From the NCBI GenBank assembly GCA_037074705.1, contig CM073591.1, positions 33,522,587-33,586,586 on the forward strand: DNA of 64,000 nt, written 5' to 3'. Position 1 is the stretch's first letter. Each line of letters opens with the position of its first letter. The position numbers and the translations under genes are program-made. This document shows, one piece after another, positions 57,673 through 64,000 of this stretch. The notes under the pieces were generated by a model. It searched no databases and was not told the DNA's origin. It saw only the letters and a program-made list of their open reading frames with translations. Origin of the DNA: Zhengitettix transpicula (Eukaryota; Arthropoda; Insecta; Orthoptera; Tetrigidae).

Positions 57673-58564
57673 TCTATATAATAAAAAAGGATGTATATTT
57701 GTATGTATGTATTTACGTTGTTCTTTATACAAATTTTATCGCGTGGACAGAATGCAACAAAAATTGGTATACGTATTCTGCCAAAATCGAGAACCGGTAC
57801 TGTGGGGGTGACAAACCACTAGCATAAATGTGAAAAGAATTATAATTTTAAAAATTGATCATTAAGTGATAAATTACTGCGCGCCAATATATCATGACAT
57901 CACGCGACAGAGAGAGACGTTACTACGCGACGAACAAAGGAAATAGTTCGATTTTTCCGTAATGAAATGAAGCAGAAATATTTTCATTGAATAAAAGTAT
58001 AATTCTATCCAGTAATACTCCATCGAGTGATAATAAAAAACAATACAAAATACTTCACAATCGTTGCGGAAAATGTTAGTTAATTTAGTGAGTGCAATAT
58101 GGCCACCATTTCTTTACATTTGGAATGTAGCTATCAATTTGATCACTTCAATCCTTCGTAATGTGCGAATACTGATGGACAATTATATCCTGCAATACTC
58201 AAGAAGTACTGTCTGAAGACTTACTGACAATAATTTGTTTCCGGAGAATTATATTTCTAAAGAATAACGATGGTATGTTTGTTGCTATTATGCAATTAAA
58301 TTTTATGTATCTTATAGCTATTAAATTAATGCAGTATATTTATGTATTGGTAAATAAATTCGGAGGTATGTTTGTTGAGATTGATGCAATAAAATTCAAT
58401 GTATTTTATAGCTGTTCAATTACAGCACTATTGGTCGAAATTGTGTACGGAACTAGGAATAGTTAGATTTAGGTTGTGTCTTCTTGACTAAAGATTAATA
58501 TAGAATTAAATTCTTTTTCGGGTTTATATAAATAAGACACGGGCAACAACGGGCACTCAGCTAG
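57673..58564 (+). mobile_element. Non-autonomous Helitron
   Basis: It starts TC (TCTATATAATAAAAAAGGATG), followed by GTATGTATGT and later GCGTGGACAGAATGCAAC, the 5' style of this insect repeat class. It ends ACGGGCACTCAGCTAG with T next, the same last 11 bases as the 34071 element. The hairpin is worn (CACGGGC...). The 5' flanking base is T instead of A. Internal frames such as 58275-58466 have no helicase features. Confidence 0.7.
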
Positions 58565-58825
58565 TCATAAATAAAATTATGTTTAAGTTTTAAATTCCTG
58601 TTTGTTTTAGTGTTGGGCTTTGCATTATTTTTGTTGTTACATAATCGATTAAATAATTTTTTTGGCATAATAGTCTTATTAAAGTTATAGAAATTTTGTT
58701 GATGTTATAAAAATAAAAAATGTTTTTGCAAGTAGTTTCATGATTTGTACTCAAGAATATTTTTAATTGAATAGGTCGCAAAACCGATTCGTTATTGAAA
58801 TCTGAAATACTGATGTATATTGGAC

Positions 58826-58913
58826 GAAATTCTCTCGGGATTCAGCCGAAGTGAAGATGATAACGCTGTATGTTATAGAAACGTCTCGAGTTTTCGAATC
58901 CCGAGAGAATTTC
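58826..58913 (+). ncRNA. Long hairpin enclosing a hammerhead-like core
   Basis: Perfect 18-bp arms GAAATTCTCTCGGGATTC (58826-58843) and GAATCCCGAGAGAATTTC (58896-58913) enclose GTGAAGA (58851-58857), stem II ATAAC (58860-58864) with GTTAT (58872-58876), A, and GAAAC (58878-58882), then GTCTCGAG. The arms take the place of helix I of a type I hammerhead. Only C3 deviates (G). The helix III region (GTCTCGAG) could pair only weakly. Confidence 0.6.
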
Positions 58914-61900
58914 ATCCACTATTTACACCGGGAAAACCTTCGGTTGACACCTGATATACTTTGTCATATACAATTTTTCTGGAGCTATTTTCATAATATC
59001 TAGGTAGTAGTCTTATATACCAATTTTTGTGGCATCTATCAATTGCTAATGTCTTCGGTTACAGTCGTATATATAAATGTGTAATTTACGAGCACTTCAA
59101 AAACTCACCCTTATTCTAAAATTTATATTCATATTCGCACACATTGGTTTTATATTACCGTTGGAAATCTCTGTATAAATGGTCTCGCTCGACCTCAGTT
59201 TAGTTCGAAAACACCCTCGTTCCGTATCAAGGCCTTTCAATTATTTTCGAAGTCATTGCCAACTTAATTATTGTTAATTAATGTTTTTTGGGACTTCTAA
59301 AATTCAATTTTACTATTATCTGTGCTTATATATTATTTTGAGAGTGCAACTGAATTTCGAGAAAGACGGTGTAACGAAATGAACTTGGTATGTTTGTTAC
59401 ACCAAAGAAAACATTTGTTACTGCAGAGACAGGAATACCCCAGTAACTTGGCAGATTCTTAAGAGAGTTCTTGAGTGTATTTGTTTATTCTTCTGTTCGT
59501 CAAAGAGTGACTTACTTCATTTATAAAAGATTTACGTAAATGTTGTGAATCTTAGCTTCAGAATGACAAAAACATTTACAAGACATGGTTCAAAGTAGCC
59601 ATTCAATAAGGATCAAATAAGCGTCGATTGAAGTGTAAAAATATGTCATATACGTTTGTATTTCAGTTGAGGGCCACGATATTATTACTGCATGGTCATT
59701 TTTTACAAGCCTTCTTCATATTCCTGCACGTCTTCCTCGATCAGAGAGGTACCAGTGGGATTGGTGTCAGAAATTGACAGGAGATTTTCTGGTCACATCT
59801 GCAGAAGATTGATATGCAACTATAAATACAGAAAACAGTATTTCTAAGCACTTGAATTGATTGGCACTCGTCTCTCGAAAGATAATCAAGAACTTAGTTA
59901 TTTTATCAGTCTGTTTATTAGTACGGGTGAGACGATAACGGTTGGGTGTGTTGGACAGAAGCCGGCGTTCGGAGCCAAGGAAAGCAAGTCGGAACCTTCA
60001 GTCGGCGCTTTTGGATGCTGGAAACATTCTGTTTACCGTAGTATTTTGTTAGGAGGAGATAAAGAGTATTCGATTTTACTGACTTGGGCAATATAATAAA
60101 CTTACAGAAAAGCTTGTCAACCTCAAGACAATCCAACCATCCACATAAGTATTTTGCCAATGCGAAACGTAAAAGATCTGATTCCCAAATTATATAACTT
60201 CAACACTATTCCCCAGATTTACCGCATATTTTTGTAAACCTCACAAATGTTTTTGCTAAACAGTAAATTTTCTTGTAAATAAAAGTGGTTTTTTCCGCTT
60301 TTATGGAAAAGTAGGAACAGAATCGCCGAAAATCTTAGAGAAGGAAGGTCCACAGACAAAAACGGTAGGTGAAAAATGGGTATATTATATTGGTGTTATA
60401 TATTTATATAGTTGAATAAATTTCAAAATCAATAAAAATCTGGAATTAATTATTTATTCATTAATTGGACCTTTAGACTTATAAAGTCATATTCATCTAT
60501 AAAATCAAAAGAAAAAATGAAGATATATACTGTATACTATAGTAGTTATTTTAAAAACATAGTTGTAATCGTTAAATTGCTTGAAGATTAATTCTTATCT
60601 TTTATAACATTAAAAATATCTCACTCCTATATCTAAACATATTCTAAAAACAATCCCGTCTAACACTGACTTCGTCAAATTACAAATAAACCTTACCAAG
60701 ACTCTATCAAGTAGTTTCAACAGTAAATACTTTCCAGGAACTCGGTTGAAAATATTACGTTAATTTATCATATGTCAAATTTATTAAATATACCAGCATA
60801 ATATTTACGTAAATCGCTTCTTTAATTTCTATCATTAACTATTTTGTTCCTATTAATATTTATTAAAATTACTGTTATTTTTAATTTTAATCTGTTATTT
60901 TCCTTATTTAAAATCATCAAAAGAAAAACAATGATTAGTTGTTCTACAGTGGGATGGTAAGGAAGTAACTGCTTCAGATTTTGGTTTAAGGCTGAATCAA
61001 TTATTATAAATTCGACTGTTCAGAAAAAATTGAAGTGTAGTTAATATATATATATATAGTTAACACAAGGTAAGTGATAAACTAAGTTTTTAACCTCCAT
61101 TGTAAAATTTCTATCTTTCTAGTAGCAATATAATTAATCGGTTTCAGCGTTATTTTAATCTCGATTACGTTATTTTGTATAAAAGTTTTAATATTTTTAT
61201 ATGTTAAAAGGTAAAATTATACAATATTTATGAATGTTGATACTTTGAGTCAAAGTAATCACAGTAATTAAAATTTTATTAATGTCGTTATTATTATTTT
61301 TTAAATCTTGCACCATCCATTGGACTTTGAGTAAATTTATCGAGCGCGTATGAGAATTAGTGATATTTTTTTCATTTTTGTTTATTTTAACATTAAATGA
61401 TTATTAGAAATTGCCGAAAGGAAAGCCACGTTTGGTTCACACTTAAAGTGTTCGCCTCTGCAGTTCTGTTTAGAATTATTGATTTTACACCCACGCTCGC
61501 AGAATTTGTCTGTCTCTCTCTTTCTCTCCTCCTATCTCTCTGTTGCACCCTATTTTTATTTTATTTTTCTCTCTCTCTCTCGCTCACACTCAGATGGAGG
61601 TCATTCAGGGTTAAGTGTCAAGTTTTACCACATGCAATGAGACGGAATTGTAAGCTAACTCGTGTGAAATATTTGACTTTATGTTCAAGAGACGATCAGG
61701 GAAGCTATGATCATGATACCAAACCTCAAACAGCTGGCTGATGCGAAAAATAAATAAAACGTAATAAAACACTATAAAATAAGTGAGGTAAAGGTTCTAT
61801 CAATTAAACACATTGCACAATTTTTTAATTTAACGTCATGTTTCTTGCAGTATGTTTGCCATATTTATGTTAAGCTATAACTAATTTAAGTAGAATAATT

Positions 61901-63532
61901 ATCCTTAGCTGTATACAAAGATGGAACTTATTATTAAACAGTTTCTGAATTTTTTTTCTGAAAGTTTTACTTATTTCTGTGATTAAATATTTTTCCTTTA
62001 ACAGATAAAAATAATTTTGCATCCTGATCGTAAAATTGTAGAGCATTTCATAATTCCATAGTTAAGTTATTGATCAGTTCGCCCACATACCAAATATGAC
62101 ATCCCAAGCCTCCATCTTTTGCCCTTTAAATTATTTCGTCTTGCTGTCATTCTCCCTCTTTCCAGATCTGCCAATTTATCTCTCTCCTTCTTCGGCGCAT
62201 TTAATGACCCCTCTGCTCCGTCAATATCAGTTATATTAACATATTATAAAAGACTATGACTTTAGTATCAATTCGGTCTTCCCTATAAAAAAAATTAGAG
62301 TTTCTTTAAGGATCCGGAAACCCGGAAACAGTTAAATAATAATGTAAGAGATTACAGAATAAAGTTACATATTCAATGATATTGTTGTCATGGGAAAAAT
62401 ACCAGAATAAATACGAGATCTCTAGTAATCTTTCTCTTGCTGACCCAAGTTGTAAACAGAATTTATGTCGAACACCTGATTGGACGAGAAATTGTCATCA
62501 ATCTTGTTTTCTTACGCTCATGATATCGTAACGAAAGGAAACTGTGAGGTATAATATTGTTTTGACATGGAAAAAAACGTTAGATGTGTTATATGAGGAT
62601 CGATCGATAACAACTTATGGTTATTTGAAATATCACAAAACAATTATACAAGACTTAAATTAAATGAAAATTTGTATATGGACTAATATTTCGTAAACAT
62701 AGGGACAAAGAAGGTAGAGTGAAGACGTTTCGATACATGGTTATCGGCGAGGAAACATTTTTTCGTAGAAATGCTACTAACGTAAGTTTGCGGCTCGTAT
62801 AAATTATTATACAATAAAAAGACTGTGTCGTTCTCTCCTTAAATCTATTTTAATTTGAAAATCTGCTTGATGGGGCAAATTAACTGTAAATGCCACATTA
62901 GTCAGCTAGAAGGAATGGGCCAAAATAAAAAAAGTACGAAGAGAACAAGCCAGGCGGTTCCAGAAACAAATAGGCTTGGAGACGAATAAATTCCCTAACA
63001 AACCTATAATAAATTACCTCTTCCGCTTCCCCTCCATTTTTTGATAGGTTCAGAAATGAGTCTGTCGATAAAATAAAATAACGATAGTAAAGAAATTAAA
63101 ATTTGATATTTTTGTCATGACTGAGATTAATGTGTATTAAAATATAATAAAAATACTCAAACCAGTATGAAAAATAAATTTTCCATAGTATATAGACATT
63201 TACCTATTAAATAACTTTATAAGTAAAAAAGCATCCATGTCAACATTCTGATTAACTTACGAATTACATGATAACGTCACCACAACGTTAAACCAATGTC
63301 TTTGTAGTGCCTGGAAATGAATAACTAACTAAACTATACAGAGGTTTTAGTCGACTACAACCAAATTAGCTGTAAAATCTGGAGGTCAACAAGCCAAGTC
63401 ATAAAATCCTATCCGTGAAAATCAGCAACATTACAACTTATTTTTGACAAAGAAGTGTTTCACTTGAGTTGAGTTTATCGTAAGCGTCTTCCTCCATGAA
63501 GACAAACAAGACGTTGAGAGCTGATCCAGGAA
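58914..63532. other. AT-rich DNA, no gene recognised
   Basis: No coding frame with recognisable features (59857-60160 has opposed frames only). It contains short TA runs (about 61041-61056) and the pyrimidine tract listed separately. Confidence 0.4.
61508..61592. repeat. CT-rich simple sequence
   Basis: Two CT-rich blocks (TGTCTCTCTCTTTCTCTC and TCTCTCTCTCTCGCTCAC) separated by about 30 bp. The 114-codon frame across it is low-complexity. Confidence 0.8.
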
Positions 63533-63867
63533 TTGCTTGCAGCGCTTAGGCATAGGTGTTGTGGGACGCACCTGTTAGACGGCGCAGCTGCCGACGAGGT
63601 CCCGGCGCCGTGGGCCGACTATCGACTGCAGCGTCGCGACGTCGTGGTGCTGTGCTGCTCCGTGCGCAGGGGCGCTGCGCTCAGGACTGCGTGGCGCCGG
63701 GACGACGGGCATCGATCCGGGCACCTGCTCTACCACAACACGGACACGCGTCTTCCTTCATTCATCTGCAACCACCACTCCTCCTCCGATCACTCCTCTC
63801 GTCTCCAGACGCTCTCCCAGCTCAATGGATTAAAAACGTAAAAAAATTGAGGGAAGAAATTACCTGA
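63533..63867 (+). other. GC-rich segment, possible exon (strand uncertain)
   Basis: Two overlapping plus-strand frames of about 102 codons lie in a sharp GC-rich island. One contains RRDVVVLCCSVRRGAALRTAW followed by RRDDG, faintly like the B-C strands of an immunoglobulin-type domain (Cys and Trp spacing). The likeness is weak and neither frame begins with ATG. A TTGCAG and a CTTAG near 63531-63549 could be splice acceptors. The minus strand has no clearly better frame. It may equally be a non-coding CpG-rich island. Confidence 0.25.
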
Positions 63868-64000
63868 GTATAGTCCAATTTGAGTTCGAGACAGACTACG
63901 GAATTACCAATCAAGAGAGCTTGCCAGTTTGTCAGCTTTCATGGCTCCATGCGGTTTTATACCAGTGTTCCGATTCCCCTCAACCGAAAACTCAAGTTTT

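Noticed and set aside
61397..61741. 114-codon frame with Leu/Ser run
   Set aside because: It crosses a CT-rich simple sequence; the hydrophobic run is compositional.

Overview
The window is AT-rich (roughly two-thirds A+T by eye) eukaryotic DNA. Its repeats point to an arthropod, most likely an insect with a large, repeat-laden genome: a mariner-type transposase relic, Helitrons ending in hairpin plus CTAG, a tRNA-derived repeat, Penelope-like hammerhead motifs, a 91-bp satellite and long TA microsatellites. I cannot name the species. Nothing looks bacterial or viral: no operons, no intact rRNA or tRNA gene, no CRISPR array.

Only one protein-coding gene is supported: a short intronless ORF on the minus strand (23681-24238, 185 codons) in a local GC-rich island. 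It has a linker-histone-like winged-helix segment, a basic stretch and an acidic tail. A GC-rich segment at the right edge (63533-63867) and a hydrophilic reading frame near 40957-41195 may be exons, but support is weak.

The rest is intergenic or intronic DNA built from repeats. (1) A SINE-like retroposon of about 540-565 bp occurs at nine loci (7.9, 14.9, 19.4, 21.7, 27.7, 30.4, 31.8, 32.4 and 39.6 kb). It has an A-tail, 9-11 bp target-site duplications, hairpin units at its 5' end and two alternative 3' ends; two loci are inverted composites. (2) Foldback or palindromic elements at about 1.9, 16.9, 20.9, 29.2, 38.2, 40.4-42.4, 42.4, 45.3, 49.4, 49.7 and 58.9 kb mostly carry a motif resembling the hammerhead ribozyme core (CUGANGA, stem II, GAAAC). 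Their stem II sequences differ but stay complementary, which is strong sequence-only evidence for a selected RNA fold. A further palindrome at 7.2-7.7 kb lacks the motif. (3) Helitrons lie at 34071-35298 (minus), 57673-58564 (plus) and probably 9455-10253 (plus), with an isolated Helitron end at 54832. (4) One LTR with a primer-binding site lies at 17703-18504. (5) A mariner derivative at 45684-46426 consists of two inverted 3' halves. (6) A 91-bp satellite fills 2930-3962.

The most interesting content is the hammerhead-like foldback family and the unusual SINE family. No conventional pathway or gene cluster is present.
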